From contig CANJQH010000010.1 of the NCBI GenBank assembly GCA_947476335.1, positions 1 to 64,000 of the forward strand: 64,000 bases of DNA, given 5' to 3'. Shown here piece by piece: positions 1-8,629 of this stretch (position 1 is the stretch's first letter; every line of letters begins with the position of its first letter). Under the pieces are notes generated by a model. It had not been told where the DNA came from. It did no database searches and was given only the letters and a program-made list of their open reading frames with translations. The position numbers were made by a program, and so were the translations under genes. The stretch is from Anaerolineae bacterium (lineage in GTDB: Bacteria; Chloroflexota; Anaerolineae; J036; Brachytrichaceae).

Positions 1-245
1 ACGGCGAGCGGCCGTGGCTGTACGTGTTCGTGCCGGCGGGGGCGATGAGGACCGCTGACGGCCGACCACAGACGGCGGCGGTCGGCGGAACCTGGGCACT
101 CGTCCCCGGCCAGACGTACAACCCGGCGACGATGCGGGTGACGGTGCAGCTGTCGCGCATGAAGATCTATGCGCTCAGCACGCTGTTGCTGCATCAGTAT
201 TACGTGCCGCAGGTCGGGCCGTACTTTGCGCAGGACTTAAAGTAA
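1..245 (+). CDS. 3' end of an unidentified protein
   Basis: A reading frame open at the window edge (in phase from position 3) ends at a TAA at 243-245. About 80 codons are visible and I do not recognise the family. The segment near 50-95 encodes a stretch made from the GGTCGGCGG-type repeat found at several other places in this window, so part of this protein may be repeat-derived. The C-terminal part is rich in tyrosine and hydrophobic residues and ends in DLK. The true start lies outside the window. Confidence 0.5.
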   Translation, partial: GERPWLYVFVPAGAMRTADGRPQTAAVGGTWALVPGQTYNPATMRVTVQLSRMKIYALSTLLLHQYYVPQVGPYFAQDLK

Positions 246-250
246 ATCCG

Positions 251-291
251 TAGTTCGAAGTCCGAAGTGGAGCGCCGCTCCGGACTTCGAG
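251..291. repeat. Inverted repeat between convergent genes
   Basis: Two arms related to GAAGTCCGAAGTGGAGC and its complement surround a short GC loop, so transcripts from either side would fold into a stem. It lies in the 50-bp gap between the plus-strand gene ending at 245 and the minus-strand gene ending at 296. It could act as a bidirectional terminator, although there is no clear T-tract. It belongs to the group of short-period intergenic inverted repeats described in the findings. Confidence 0.55.
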
Positions 292-295
292 CTTT

Positions 296-1321
296 CTACT
301 CGGAACTTCCCTTCACCACCACCTTTGATGCTTTGGCGTCGCGCAGCAGGCGGAAGCCAGCGTCGGCTTCGGACAGCGGCAGGGTGTGGCTGACGAGCGC
401 TTCGAGGCCGGCGTAGCCCGGGCCGGCCAGGATGGCCATGGCGCGCCGCAGTCCGTCGGGTGTGGCGGAATAGCTGGTGACGAGGCTGATTTCGCGCAGA
501 AAGGCGTCCCAGTAGGCGAAGGTGAGATCGCTGCCGGGTTTGCCGCCGAAGAGGAGGATCGTGCCGCCGTCGCGCATGCAGGCGAGGGCTGTGCGCAGTG
601 CGGCGTCGTTGACCACGGTGAGGATCACCACATCGACGCCGCGGCCGGCGCTGTGCGCGCGGCAGAGCGCCGGCAGGTCGTCCTGCCCGCTCACCGCGCC
701 GCCGGCGGCGCCCCAGCGCTGCGCTGCCTCGATGCGCTCGGCGCGCACGTCGGCGACCAGCGCCGTCACTGAGCGGTCGCGCAGCAGCGGCACGAACAGC
801 ATTCCCACCGCGCCGGCGCCGACGATGAGTGCGCTGTCGCCTTCGACCAGCCGCACGCGATCGAGCGCGCGCAGGCAGCACGCCAGCGGCTCCATGAACA
901 CTGCGCGAAAGTCTGGCACATGTGCGGGGACGGCAACGACGGTGTTGCGCACGTGTTCGGCCGGCACGCGGATGAATTCGGCGAAGCCGCCCGGCTCGAT
1001 GTTCGAGCGCTTGAACTGCGGGTCCATCGTTTCGCTGCCGCGGCGCGACCAATGCGAGCCGTAATCTGGCACGTGATGCGCTAGCCCGACGCGCTGGCCG
1101 ACGCAGAATTGCGTCACCCCTTCGCCGACCTCGTGCACTACGCCGACGACCTCATGGCCGAGCTGCTGCGGCTTCGGATATGCTCCGTAGACCTTCAGCG
1201 TGTCGGTGCCGCAGATGCCGCAGATGCTCATGCGCACGATAATTTCGCCCGGGCCGGCCGTCGGCTGCGGCATTTCGAGCAGCGCCACCTCATCCTGGGT
1301 GATGCATTTCAAGTAGCGCAT
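296..1321 (-). CDS. Zinc-type medium-chain alcohol/polyol dehydrogenase lacking the structural zinc cysteines
   Basis: This 341-residue MDR-family NAD(P)-dependent dehydrogenase would oxidise an alcohol or polyol. The catalytic zinc site is present: CGICGTD around residues 34-40 and GHE at 55-57. A Rossmann motif VGAGAVG is near residue 167. The usual four-cysteine lobe (CxxCxxCxxxxxxxC) is present as a loop but each cysteine is replaced (Asp, Ser, Ser, Asp) within an otherwise recognisable VPDYGSHWSRRGSETMD segment. The start codon overlaps the stop of the E2 gene (TAATG at 1321), implying translational coupling in one operon with E2 and E1. In acetoin or butanediol operons a dehydrogenase of this type sits next to such a complex, so 2,3-butanediol or a related diol is a reasonable but unproven substrate. 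Confidence 0.9.
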   Translation of the reverse strand: MRYLKCITQDEVALLEMPQPTAGPGEIIVRMSICGICGTDTLKVYGAYPKPQQLGHEVVGVVHEVGEGVTQFCVGQRVGLAHHVPDYGSHWSRRGSETMDPQFKRSNIEPGGFAEFIRVPAEHVRNTVVAVPAHVPDFRAVFMEPLACCLRALDRVRLVEGDSALIVGAGAVGMLFVPLLRDRSVTALVADVRAERIEAAQRWGAAGGAVSGQDDLPALCRAHSAGRGVDVVILTVVNDAALRTALACMRDGGTILLFGGKPGSDLTFAYWDAFLREISLVTSYSATPDGLRRAMAILAGPGYAGLEALVSHTLPLSEADAGFRLLRDAKASKVVVKGSSE

Positions 1322-2937
1322 TACAGCATGACCCCCGGCCGCTCGATAACCTGCTGCAGGTCGCCGAGGAAGCGGCCGACCTGTGCGCCGTCGACGGCGC
1401 GGTGATCGGCGCTGACGGTGAAGGTGGCGATTGCGGCGGTGACGGGCTGGTCGTTCGCGTCGGGTACGAAGCGCTTCGTCGTGCGGCCAATCGCCAGGAT
1501 GGCCGCCTGCGGTGGGTTGACGATGGCGGTGAAGCGATCGACGGCGAACATGCCGAGATTCGAGATACTGAACGTGCCACCCTGCAGATCGGCGGCGGCG
1601 AGTTTGCCGGCGCGGGCGCGCGCCGCGAGGTCGCTCAGTTGTGCGGCGATTGCGCCGAGGTCGAGCGTCGATGCGCGGTGGATGACCGGCACGATGAGGC
1701 CGTCGTCGAGCGCCACGGCGATGCCGACGTTGACATCGGCATATTCGACGATGCCGTCGGGGGTGAAGGTGGCGTTGATGGCGGGGTTGCGCGCCAGCGC
1801 CCAGGCGCAGGCCTTAATCATGAAGGCGGTCAGGGTGACCTTGGAGCCATTTGTGGCGCTGACCTTGAAGTCGTCGACGATGGCCAACGCGCGCGCCATC
1901 TGTACGTCGACGCTCAGGTTGAACTGCGGCGCTTCGTTGACGCTGGCGAGCATTCGGCTGGCGATGGTGCGGCGGATGCCGCTCAGCGGCACGATTCGGC
2001 GGATGGCGGGGGAATCGACCGCAGACGGCCGACCGCCGACAGCCGAGGGGGGAACTTCGACGGCCGACCGCGGACCGCCGACAGCCGAGGGGGGAACTTC
2101 GACGGCCGACCGCGGACCGCCGACAGCCGAGGGGGGAACTTCGACGGCCGACCGCGGACCGCCGACAGCCGCTGGGGGAGTGACGGCGGACGACGGACGA
2201 TCGACGACGGCTGAGGGGGTACTGTCGACCGCCGATCGCGGACCGTCGACGGTGGTCGGTGGTCGGCGGTTGGCCGTCATCCTCTCCACATCCGCCGATT
2301 GAATGCGGCCATCGGGCCCGGTGCCGCGCACGCTGCGCAGATCGACGTTGAGTTCGCGCGCCAGTCGACGCGCCGCCGGCACGGCTGCCGGTGGCTGAAC
2401 TTCGGTGATCGGTGGTCGGCGGTCGGCCGTCTGTTGCTTGCCGTCGTCTGCCACCGGCCGTCGGTGGTCGGTCGTCGGCGGTCTGCGGTCGGCGGTCGCT
2501 TTTTCCACGTCCTCGCGCGTAATCTGGCCATTCTTGCCGGTGCCGCGCACGGTCATCAGGTCGAGGCCAGCCTCTGCGGCCATTTTTTCGGCGACGGGGG
2601 TAGCGGAAGGCGATGACGGACGACGGACGACGGACGGCAGATCACTGACCGTCGGCGGTCGGCGGTCGGTGGTCGGCGGTCGTTGATCCGCCGTCGGCAG
2701 TCCACTTTCGATCTGCGCAATCACCTGCCCGATCGGTATCACGTCTCCTGGTTGTGCGGAGATGGCGCTCAGGATGCCCTTGGCCGGCGACTCGACTTCC
2801 ATGGTGACCTTATCGGTCTCGACTTCGAGGATGGCCTCGCCTTTTTCGATGGCGTCGCCTTCCTGTTTGAGCCAACGGGTGACGGTCCCGGTTTCCTGGG
2901 ACATTTCGAATTTGGGCATGATGATGGGAGTGGACAT
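1321..2937 (-). CDS. Dihydrolipoamide acyltransferase (E2) of a 2-oxoacid or acetoin dehydrogenase complex
   Basis: The 538-residue protein carries the acyl group between E1 and CoA. Domains in order are a lipoyl domain (1-78, lipoyl lysine in ETDKV at about 43), a first subunit-binding domain (about 114-147), a second one (about 188-221) and the catalytic domain (about 311-538), ending with the active-site DHRAVDG at about 511-517. The linkers are not the usual Ala/Pro type. They are built from ADRRPPTTD-like and SAVGGPRSAVEVPP units that are direct translations of a GGTCGGCGG-type DNA repeat also found between genes. Two binding domains in one E2 is atypical. The gene lies between fused E1 upstream and a zinc dehydrogenase downstream, and no E3 is in the window. 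Substrate (pyruvate, branched-chain oxoacid or acetoin) is undecided. Confidence 0.93.
   Translation of the reverse strand: MSTPIIMPKFEMSQETGTVTRWLKQEGDAIEKGEAILEVETDKVTMEVESPAKGILSAISAQPGDVIPIGQVIAQIESGLPTADQRPPTTDRRPPTVSDLPSVVRRPSSPSATPVAEKMAAEAGLDLMTVRGTGKNGQITREDVEKATADRRPPTTDHRRPVADDGKQQTADRRPPITEVQPPAAVPAARRLARELNVDLRSVRGTGPDGRIQSADVERMTANRRPPTTVDGPRSAVDSTPSAVVDRPSSAVTPPAAVGGPRSAVEVPPSAVGGPRSAVEVPPSAVGGPRSAVEVPPSAVGGRPSAVDSPAIRRIVPLSGIRRTIASRMLASVNEAPQFNLSVDVQMARALAIVDDFKVSATNGSKVTLTAFMIKACAWALARNPAINATFTPDGIVEYADVNVGIAVALDDGLIVPVIHRASTLDLGAIAAQLSDLAARARAGKLAAADLQGGTFSISNLGMFAVDRFTAIVNPPQAAILAIGRTTKRFVPDANDQPVTAAIATFTVSADHRAVDGAQVGRFLGDLQQVIERPGVML
2047..2172. repeat. 42-bp in-frame tandem repeat in the E2 linker
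   Basis: Three nearly perfect 42-bp units encode three copies of a 14-residue peptide of the form (S/A)AVGGPRSAVEVPP (residues about 256-297 of E2). Partial and diverged units extend on both sides. The unit length is a multiple of three, so copy-number change would keep the frame. Confidence 0.85.
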
Positions 2938-2947
2938 GGGGAGGTTG

Positions 2948-3098
2948 GGATTTCAGATTTCAGATTTCAGATTTCAGATTTCAGATTTCAGATTGACGAC
3001 CTTCGAAGTCAGGTCAAGGCATCGCGCAGATATGTCAGTCTTCAATCTGAAAACTGAAAACTGAAAACTGAAAACTGAAAACTGAAAACTGAAAACTG
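2948..3098. repeat. Two heptanucleotide tandem arrays between E1 and E2
   Basis: Positions 2948-2993 contain about six copies of ATTTCAG, and 3047-3098 about seven copies of CTGAAAA. The two heptamers are near-complements, so the arrays face each other and can pair. They occupy most of the gap between the E1 stop (3104) and the E2 start (2937). Short tandem heptamers of this kind are known from filamentous cyanobacteria (STRR sequences); the resemblance is in form only. Confidence 0.8.
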
Positions 3099-3103
3099 AA
3101 ATG

Positions 3104-5182
3104 CTAAATGTTCAGCTTCGCCAATCGGCGCGCAGCGGCGATGATGTCGGTGGTTTGGGGCGTGGCGGCGCGTTCGAGGTCGCGGTTGTAGGGGATGGGC
3201 ACGTCGGCGCCGCCGAGGCGGACGATGGGTGCTTCGAGGTAGGCGAAGGCGTCGCTCTGAGCGATGGCGGCGGCGATTTCGGCGCCGTAGCCGCCGAGGA
3301 GAGGCGCTTCGTGGGCGATCAGCAGCCGGCCTGTTTTGCGTACCGAGGTGACGATGGTTGGCAGATCGTAGGGTTTGAGCGTGCGCAGGTCGATCACTTC
3401 GGCCTCGATGCCCTCGGTGGCGAGTTTGTCGGCCGCCTCGAGTGCGCGCGGGACGGTGATGCTGGCGCCGACGATCGTGACGTGCGAACCCGGGCGTCGG
3501 ACGACGGCTTTGCCGATCGGTACGAGGTAGGCAGGTTCGGGCACTGCGCCTTTGGCTTTGTAGATCAGCTTATTTTCGACGAAGATGATCGGGTTCTGGT
3601 CGGCGACGGCGGCGAGCAGCAGGCCTTTGAGGTCGTAAGGCGTGCTGGGGGCGACGACTTTGAGGCCGGGCACGTTGACGAACCACGATTCGAGGCTTTG
3701 GCTGTGTTGGGCGGCGGCGCCGGTGCCGCTGCCGGCGGGCAGGCGCATGACGAAGTTGCACACGGTGCGGCCGCCGAACATGTAGCGCACCTTGGCGGCC
3801 TGCAGCACGAGCTGTTCCATGGCCATGGTGACGAAATCCTGGAACTGCATCTCGGCGATCGGGCGGGTGCCGGTCATGCCGGCGCCGAAGGCGACGCCGG
3901 CGATGGTGTTTTCGGAAATCGGGGTGTCGCGCACGCGATCGGAGCCGAAGCGGTCGAACAGGCCGAGGGTGACGCCGAATGCGCCGCCGTATTTGCCGAT
4001 GTCTTCGCCCATCAGGAAGACGGCCGGGTCGGCGTCCATGGCCTGTGCCATGGCTTCGCGCAGCGCCTCGCTGCCGGTGAGCTCCCGGGTGCCGGCGGCG
4101 GGTTCATAGCCGGCGTGTTGTGGGAAATGGCGGGTGAACCATGTCGGTGCGATTTTCGGCGCGGGCGTGCGCAGCAGCGCCGGCTCAATGCTCAGGCCGC
4201 GCAGCGCGCGGTCGATGGCGTTCGACTCATCTTCGAAATACACGTCGTCGAGCAGCGCCTGCGGGTCTGGGTCGGGCGAGGCTTCGGCGAAGGCGATGGC
4301 GTCGACGACGGCCTGCACGGCGCGTTGTTCGATTCCCTCCGCTTCGGCCTGTGTGAGCGTGCCTGCGGCGATCAGCGCACGCTCAAAGCGAATGATGCAG
4401 TCGCGCTCCTGCCATTCCTTCACTTCTTCTTTTGTGCGGTAAACCTGTTTGTCGCTTTTGGAATGGCCCTTATAGCGGTAGGTGAGTGCTTCGATGAGCG
4501 ACGGGCCTTCGCCGCGGCGGGCGCGATCGACGGCCTGCTGCGTGGCGCGGTGGACGTCGAGCACGTCCATGCCATCGACGCGCTCACCGGGGATGCCGTA
4601 GGAGCCGGCGCGTTCGGCGACGGGCACCGGGATCGAGAAGCGGGCCGGCATGCTCATGGCGTACTGGTTGTTCTCGCAGATGAAGACGACGGGCAGCTTC
4701 CAGATGGCCGCCATATTGAGCGTTTCGTGGAAGTTGCCGTTGTTCGAGGCACCGTCGCCGAAGAAGCACAGCACCACGCGACCGGTATTTTGCAGGTGTG
4801 CGCTGAGCGCGGCGCCGACGGCGCTGGCCATACCGCCGGAGACGATGCCGTTGGCGCCCAGATTGCCGAGTTGCACGTCGGCCATGTGCATGCTGCCGCC
4901 GCGGCCGCGGCAGACACCGGTCTCCTTCGCCAGCAGCTCGGCCATCATCAGGCGCACGTCCTGGCCCTTGGCGATGGCGTGGCCGTGGCCGCGATGCGTG
5001 CTGGTCACCTGATCGTGCGGCTCTGTGGCGGCGATGGCGCCGACGGCGACGGCTTCTTCACCGATGTAGAGATGCATCGTGCCGTGCACTTTGCCGGCGA
5101 AGTACTGCTGTTCGGCTGCTTCCTCGAAGGCGCGCACCAGCCGCATGCGGTAAAGGAGGTCGTGGGTGTCCTGGGTGTCCAT
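3104..5182 (-). CDS. Fused E1 alpha-beta subunit of a thiamine-diphosphate 2-oxoacid/acetoin dehydrogenase
   Basis: This 692-residue protein decarboxylates the substrate with thiamine diphosphate and acylates the E2 lipoyl arm. Residues 1 to about 330 are the alpha part, with a [11 protein letters not shown] motif at 142-149 and HRGHGH near 63-68. Residues about 355-692 are the beta part (GEDIGKYGG, then a transketolase C-terminal region with LRTLKPYD). Alpha and beta are usually separate genes, so this is a fusion. I start at the ATG at 5182 ([13 protein letters not shown]), where similarity to E1 begins; the frame stays open upstream to 5263, but that stretch is translated intergenic repeat. 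It is followed by E2 and a zinc dehydrogenase in the same direction. Confidence 0.93.
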   Translation of the reverse strand: MDTQDTHDLLYRMRLVRAFEEAAEQQYFAGKVHGTMHLYIGEEAVAVGAIAATEPHDQVTSTHRGHGHAIAKGQDVRLMMAELLAKETGVCRGRGGSMHMADVQLGNLGANGIVSGGMASAVGAALSAHLQNTGRVVLCFFGDGASNNGNFHETLNMAAIWKLPVVFICENNQYAMSMPARFSIPVPVAERAGSYGIPGERVDGMDVLDVHRATQQAVDRARRGEGPSLIEALTYRYKGHSKSDKQVYRTKEEVKEWQERDCIIRFERALIAAGTLTQAEAEGIEQRAVQAVVDAIAFAEASPDPDPQALLDDVYFEDESNAIDRALRGLSIEPALLRTPAPKIAPTWFTRHFPQHAGYEPAAGTRELTGSEALREAMAQAMDADPAVFLMGEDIGKYGGAFGVTLGLFDRFGSDRVRDTPISENTIAGVAFGAGMTGTRPIAEMQFQDFVTMAMEQLVLQAAKVRYMFGGRTVCNFVMRLPAGSGTGAAAQHSQSLESWFVNVPGLKVVAPSTPYDLKGLLLAAVADQNPIIFVENKLIYKAKGAVPEPAYLVPIGKAVVRRPGSHVTIVGASITVPRALEAADKLATEGIEAEVIDLRTLKPYDLPTIVTSVRKTGRLLIAHEAPLLGGYGAEIAAAIAQSDAFAYLEAPIVRLGGADVPIPYNRDLERAATPQTTDIIAAARRLAKLNI

Positions 5183-5202
5183 CAATGTGCGATTGTAGAG
5201 GG

Positions 5203-5284
5203 GAAGTGATAGTGATAGTAGATAGTGATAGTGCAATCGAAGAGTGCTGCCATTACTATCCACTATCTACTATCCACTATCACT
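5203..5284. repeat. Inverted repeat made of GATAGT-type short units
   Basis: The left arm contains GTGATAGTGATAGTAGATAG and the right arm (5249-5284) its near complement. The gap between them is about 18 bases. The repeat fills the junction between the serine hydrolase (ending at 5280) and the E1 gene (starting at 5182), both on the minus strand, so an intercistronic stem-loop would form. Confidence 0.75.
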
Positions 5285-6680
5285 CTCCCCTCCCATGCAC
5301 CCTTCCGCCCCAGCGGAGCCAGGCGAGCCGGCCGCGGTCGTCGCGCAGGAATTCGCCGCGGCCGCCGAGGACGGGGTCGGCGGCAACGAAGACGCGGTCT
5401 TCGGCGTAGAAGGCGAGTTCGGCCTCCGGGCTGAGCGGATCGCCATGGACGGGGGCGTCGGGGGTGGGGAAGTGTCCGAGGTGGCGCGCCTGTGCGAAAA
5501 GTTTGCCGTCGCGCACGCGCAGCGTCTGTTCGGTGAGGTGCGCGGTGTAGACGCCTTCGTAGCTGCGCAGCTGTGCGGCGGTCATTTTCAGCGGGGTGAC
5601 CGAGTCGAATGAGAGGCCGAGCATGTCGCGCAGCGCGCGGCTGCTGGCGGCGTCGTAGAGCGTCGAGCCGTCGTCGGAGTTCGTCAGGAGGACGATGGCG
5701 AAGCGTTTGCTTGGCACGATGCGCAGCTGCGCGGTGAAGCCGTTGGTGGCGCCGCCGTGTTGCAGAATCAGCGCGCCGTCGGGGTTGAATGGCGTGTTGG
5801 GCGCTGCGTTGAGCCGGCTGAGCCACCATGTCAGGCCCATCGACCAGCGGCCGGTAGCCGGGCAGTTTTCGCGGCGCACGGCGAGCGTGGCGCGCTTGCT
5901 GAGCACGCGACGGCCGTCGGGGGCGGCGCCCTGCGCGATGTGCATGCGGGCGTAGCGCAGCAGGTCGCGCACGGTGGTGTTCACGCCGCCGGCCGGATGA
6001 TTGGCGCGGCCGATTTCCCAGGGGCGGGCGACTTGCACGTTGCCGCCGACGACGTTGTGGCCGACGGCGAAGCGCTGCGTCATGACTTCCGTTGGCCAGA
6101 ATGTTGAGCGCGACATGCCGAGCGGTTCAAAGACGCGCGCGCGCACGATGTCCTCGTACGGCTGCCCGGCGGCGGCCTGCATGACGAGCGCGGCGGCGGC
6201 GAAGCCGACGTTGTTGTACGACCAGGTCGAGCCGAGCGGCGTCCATTGCGGCAGCGCGGCGATTTCATCGACGATGCGGGCGATGGCGTCGGCGCCGAAG
6301 CCGAAGTCGTTGAAGTGGTCGCCCAGCCAGCCGCCGGTGTGGGTGAGCAGATGGCGCAGCGTGACGCGCTGGGCGGTGGGAGCGTCCTGCAGCGCGAAAT
6401 TCGGCAGCCATTGGCGAATCGGCGCATCGAGGTCGAGCAGGCCGTCGTCGACGAGCGCCATGAGGGCGGTGCCGAGGATGGTTTTCGAGATCGAGCCGCA
6501 CTGAAAGAGTGTGTCGGGCGTGACGGGGAGCGGATTTTCGATCGAAGTGACGCCGAGGCCGGCGTAGTGCTCCTCATCGCCATGCAACACGCCGATGGCG
6601 ACGCCGGGGATGCGCAGTTCGCGCATGCGCGGTTCGAGAGAATCGAGCAGGTCGGTGAAAGCGGGGGTGGTGCGCATCAT
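5280..6680 (-). CDS. Class C beta-lactamase-family serine hydrolase with C-terminal domain
   Basis: This 466-residue protein belongs to the penicillin-binding/esterase superfamily. The nucleophile motif SISK (S-x-x-K) lies near residue 60, the YNN motif (Y-x-N) near 150 and the HGG motif (LQHGG) near 310. The last 100 or so residues form a separate beta-rich domain typical of esterase-type members. No signal peptide is evident, so it is probably cytosolic. I start at the ATG at 6680 because a GGAG lies eight bases upstream (6689-6692); an ATG at 6677 is adjacent. It could be an esterase, D-aminopeptidase or beta-lactamase-like enzyme; the substrate cannot be told from sequence. Confidence 0.88.
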   Translation of the reverse strand: MMRTTPAFTDLLDSLEPRMRELRIPGVAIGVLHGDEEHYAGLGVTSIENPLPVTPDTLFQCGSISKTILGTALMALVDDGLLDLDAPIRQWLPNFALQDAPTAQRVTLRHLLTHTGGWLGDHFNDFGFGADAIARIVDEIAALPQWTPLGSTWSYNNVGFAAAALVMQAAAGQPYEDIVRARVFEPLGMSRSTFWPTEVMTQRFAVGHNVVGGNVQVARPWEIGRANHPAGGVNTTVRDLLRYARMHIAQGAAPDGRRVLSKRATLAVRRENCPATGRWSMGLTWWLSRLNAAPNTPFNPDGALILQHGGATNGFTAQLRIVPSKRFAIVLLTNSDDGSTLYDAASSRALRDMLGLSFDSVTPLKMTAAQLRSYEGVYTAHLTEQTLRVRDGKLFAQARHLGHFPTPDAPVHGDPLSPEAELAFYAEDRVFVAADPVLGGRGEFLRDDRGRLAWLRWGGRVHGRGE

Positions 6681-6686
6681 GGAAGA

Positions 6687-6738
6687 AGCTCCGAGTACCG
6701 AGTTCCAAGCATGCTGCTCGGCACTCGGCACTCGGTAC
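6687..6738. repeat. Inverted repeat with GAGTACCGAGT arms
   Basis: GAGTACCGAGTTCC on the left pairs with the ACTCGGCACTCGGTACTT stretch on the right around a GCATGC loop. It sits between two minus-strand genes. The same ACCGAGTTCCGAG words recur at 33507-33521 and 33704-33740. Confidence 0.65.
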
Positions 6739-6745
6739 TTCTGCT

Positions 6746-7576
6746 TTACCCGTACGCCCCATGTTCCAGGAAGCCGAGCATGCGCAGCAGGCGTTCGTCG
6801 GCGTCCTTATATACGTGTTCCGGCATCACGTAATTCATGAACGGGTAGTACAGGGTGTTGATCGAGCGGCGGCCGTAAGTGACCTGCGTGATATAGCGGA
6901 CCTGGTCGCTGGTGTTCGGCCCGCCGCGGTGCCAGACCTGGTTGTTGAACAGGACGACGCTGCCGGCTTTGCCGAGGCACGCGTCAGCTTTGGCCTCCAG
7001 CGCGGGCGGCATCGCCTTCGGCACCGGCTGGCCGAACAGGTGCGAACCGGCGATGCATTCGGTGCCGCCGACTGCGCGGTCGGTTACGTCGGTCAGGTAG
7101 AAATTTGCGGTGAAGAACATTACGGGCAGCCGGACGTTGGTAGGTGGTTCGCCGTGCGTCACCAGGTAATGCGGCGGGTCATCCTGATGCCAGGTGGAGA
7201 TGCCGCCACCGAATTTGGTGGTGAACGAGTTGTTGTGAATCACGTGGCAGTTCGGCGCGATGATCCGTTCGGCGAAGCGCGCGATCGGATCGAGATCGAA
7301 CAGGCGCAGATTCGCCTTGCTGACCTCAAACAGCCGCACGCGGATGCGCAGCACGGCGTCGGTGTCGGGCTCGGAGCCGCGGCCGGCGTAGGTCTGGCTC
7401 ATCGTCGGATCGTTCAGTGCTGCGTCGAGGTCGGCTTTCAGCTCGGCGGTGAACTCGGGCGTCAGGTAGTCCTGTAGAAACAAGTAGCCGTCGCGGTGGA
7501 ACTGGTCGATCCACGGCTGCAAGGCATCGTCGGAGAGATCGCGGTAGCGAGGGGTGACGAGGTGTTGGTTGGACAT
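6746..7576 (-). CDS. Phytanoyl-CoA dioxygenase-family Fe(II)/2-oxoglutarate oxygenase
   Basis: The 276-residue protein fits the PhyH family, which hydroxylates small organic substrates using 2-oxoglutarate and iron. A candidate iron triad is visible as WHQDD (His and Asp, about residues 130-134) and the distal WHRGG His near 225. The start at 7576 (MSNQHLVTPRYRD) matches where the family fold begins; the in-frame extension upstream is inverted-repeat sequence. It is in a run of minus-strand catabolic genes with an SMP-30-like lactonase and a hydrolase. The substrate is unknown. Confidence 0.88.
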   Translation of the reverse strand: MSNQHLVTPRYRDLSDDALQPWIDQFHRDGYLFLQDYLTPEFTAELKADLDAALNDPTMSQTYAGRGSEPDTDAVLRIRVRLFEVSKANLRLFDLDPIARFAERIIAPNCHVIHNNSFTTKFGGGISTWHQDDPPHYLVTHGEPPTNVRLPVMFFTANFYLTDVTDRAVGGTECIAGSHLFGQPVPKAMPPALEAKADACLGKAGSVVLFNNQVWHRGGPNTSDQVRYITQVTYGRRSINTLYYPFMNYVMPEHVYKDADERLLRMLGFLEHGAYG

Positions 7577-7586
7577 GGGAGAAGGG

Positions 7587-7641
7587 GACCGCCGACCGCT
7601 GACCACCGCAAATATTCATCGGCGGTCAGCGGTCGGCGGTC
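7587..7641. repeat. Perfect 18-bp inverted repeat of the GGTCGGCGG type
   Basis: The arms at 7587-7604 and 7624-7641 are exact complements (GACCGCCGACCGCTGACC and its reverse complement) around a 19-base AT-rich loop. The stem would form in the transcript between the SMP-30-like and PhyH-like genes. The same words occur in the E2 linker and at 37190-37225. Confidence 0.85.
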
Positions 7642-7653
7642 GTTTGTCAGCGG

Positions 7654-8520
7654 TTAGAGTCCTACGCGGGAAAGATGCTCGGGTGTGCCGCGCACGCCGG
7701 GGATGCGCAGGCGGTAGAGCGCGCCGGCATGTTCACCGTCGGTGGCCTTCTGGTCTCCGCCGGCGGTGGTGATGTACATGTCGCTCAGGTCGTCGCCGCC
7801 GAAGATGACCGACGAGACTTTGCGCACCGGGAAGGGAATGCGCAGCACTTCACGGCCGGAGGCGTCGTAGCGGTAGAGCGCGTTGCCATCCCAGTGGGCG
7901 GACCAGACGCAGCCGTCGGCGTCGACGGTCATGCCGTCGGGCAGGCCGAGTTCGGGCGCGTGCTGCACGAAGATGCGGCGATTGCTCAGGGAGCCGGTCG
8001 CCTCGTCGTAGTCGAACAGATAAATCGTGTAGCGCTCGGAGTCGGTGAAATACATCTGCTTGCCGTCGGGGGTGTAGCCCATGCCGTTCGAGCAGAGCAC
8101 ATCTTCGATGACGACGGTGAGCGAGCCGTCGAGGTCGAGGCGGTAGAGGCGACCGGGGCCGTTGGGGCTGGGCATCGTGCCGCAGAAGACGCGGCCGTGC
8201 GGATCGGCGAAGACGTCGTTGAAGCGCGACTGGCGTTCGGCGGGGATTTCGTCGACGATGACGCGCTCGATTTTTCCGTCGCGCATGACCGCGATCGTGC
8301 CGCGGTCCATGAACGCGAGCATGGAGCCATCGGTCTGGAAGGTGAAGCCTCCGATGGTGCGGCCGGCGTAGAACTGTTCGTGCTGCCCGGTGGCCGGGTC
8401 GTAGCGGAACATGCGCGGCTGCATGATGTCGAGCCAGTAGATTTTCTTTTCGAAGGGGTGCCAGAGCGGATTTTCACCGCAGGCGCAGGCGTAATCGGCG
8501 AGGATTTCCGGGGTGATCAT
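7654..8520 (-). CDS. SMP-30/gluconolactonase-family sugar lactone hydrolase
   Basis: This 288-residue six-bladed propeller protein would hydrolyse a sugar lactone using a divalent metal. Visible family marks are CGENPLW near residue 14 (metal-binding Glu), FNDVFADPHGRVFCGTM near 105, SNGMGYTPDGKQMYFTDS near 145, and PDGMTVDADGCVWSAHWDG near 195, which should contain the Asn and Asp ligands. I start at the ATG at 8520 (MITPEILADYACACGENP); the upstream extension is low-complexity repeat. It could work with a dehydrogenase producing lactones, but no partner is certain. Confidence 0.9.
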   Translation of the reverse strand: MITPEILADYACACGENPLWHPFEKKIYWLDIMQPRMFRYDPATGQHEQFYAGRTIGGFTFQTDGSMLAFMDRGTIAVMRDGKIERVIVDEIPAERQSRFNDVFADPHGRVFCGTMPSPNGPGRLYRLDLDGSLTVVIEDVLCSNGMGYTPDGKQMYFTDSERYTIYLFDYDEATGSLSNRRIFVQHAPELGLPDGMTVDADGCVWSAHWDGNALYRYDASGREVLRIPFPVRKVSSVIFGGDDLSDMYITTAGGDQKATDGEHAGALYRLRIPGVRGTPEHLSRVGL

Positions 8521-8565
8521 GCCCGGATTGTGCGGCGAGAGCGGGGAGAGGGCAAGTGGGGGCGG

Positions 8566-8629
8566 AAGAGAGTAAAGAGTCAGAGTAGAGCGTGCACACT
8601 CCACACTGACTTTTGACTCTCTACTCCTG
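8566..8629. repeat. Inverted repeat of GAGTCAGAGTAGAG units
   Basis: A left arm related to GAGTAAAGAGTCAGAGTAGAG pairs imperfectly with a right arm ending in TTTTGACTCTCTACTCC. It separates the EamA gene and the SMP-30-like gene. Closely related words recur at 38515-38656, 39968-39999, 47824-47852 and 53483-53543. Confidence 0.7.

Noticed and set aside
3101-5209. A 702-codon open frame on the plus strand, antisense to the E1 gene
   Set aside because: Its product is compositionally odd (Gly/Asp/Ala/Val rich) with no domain, and it mirrors the codon positions of the well-supported E1 gene. Similar long antisense frames at 12283-13623, 14538-16625 and 55330-56982 are rejected for the same reason.
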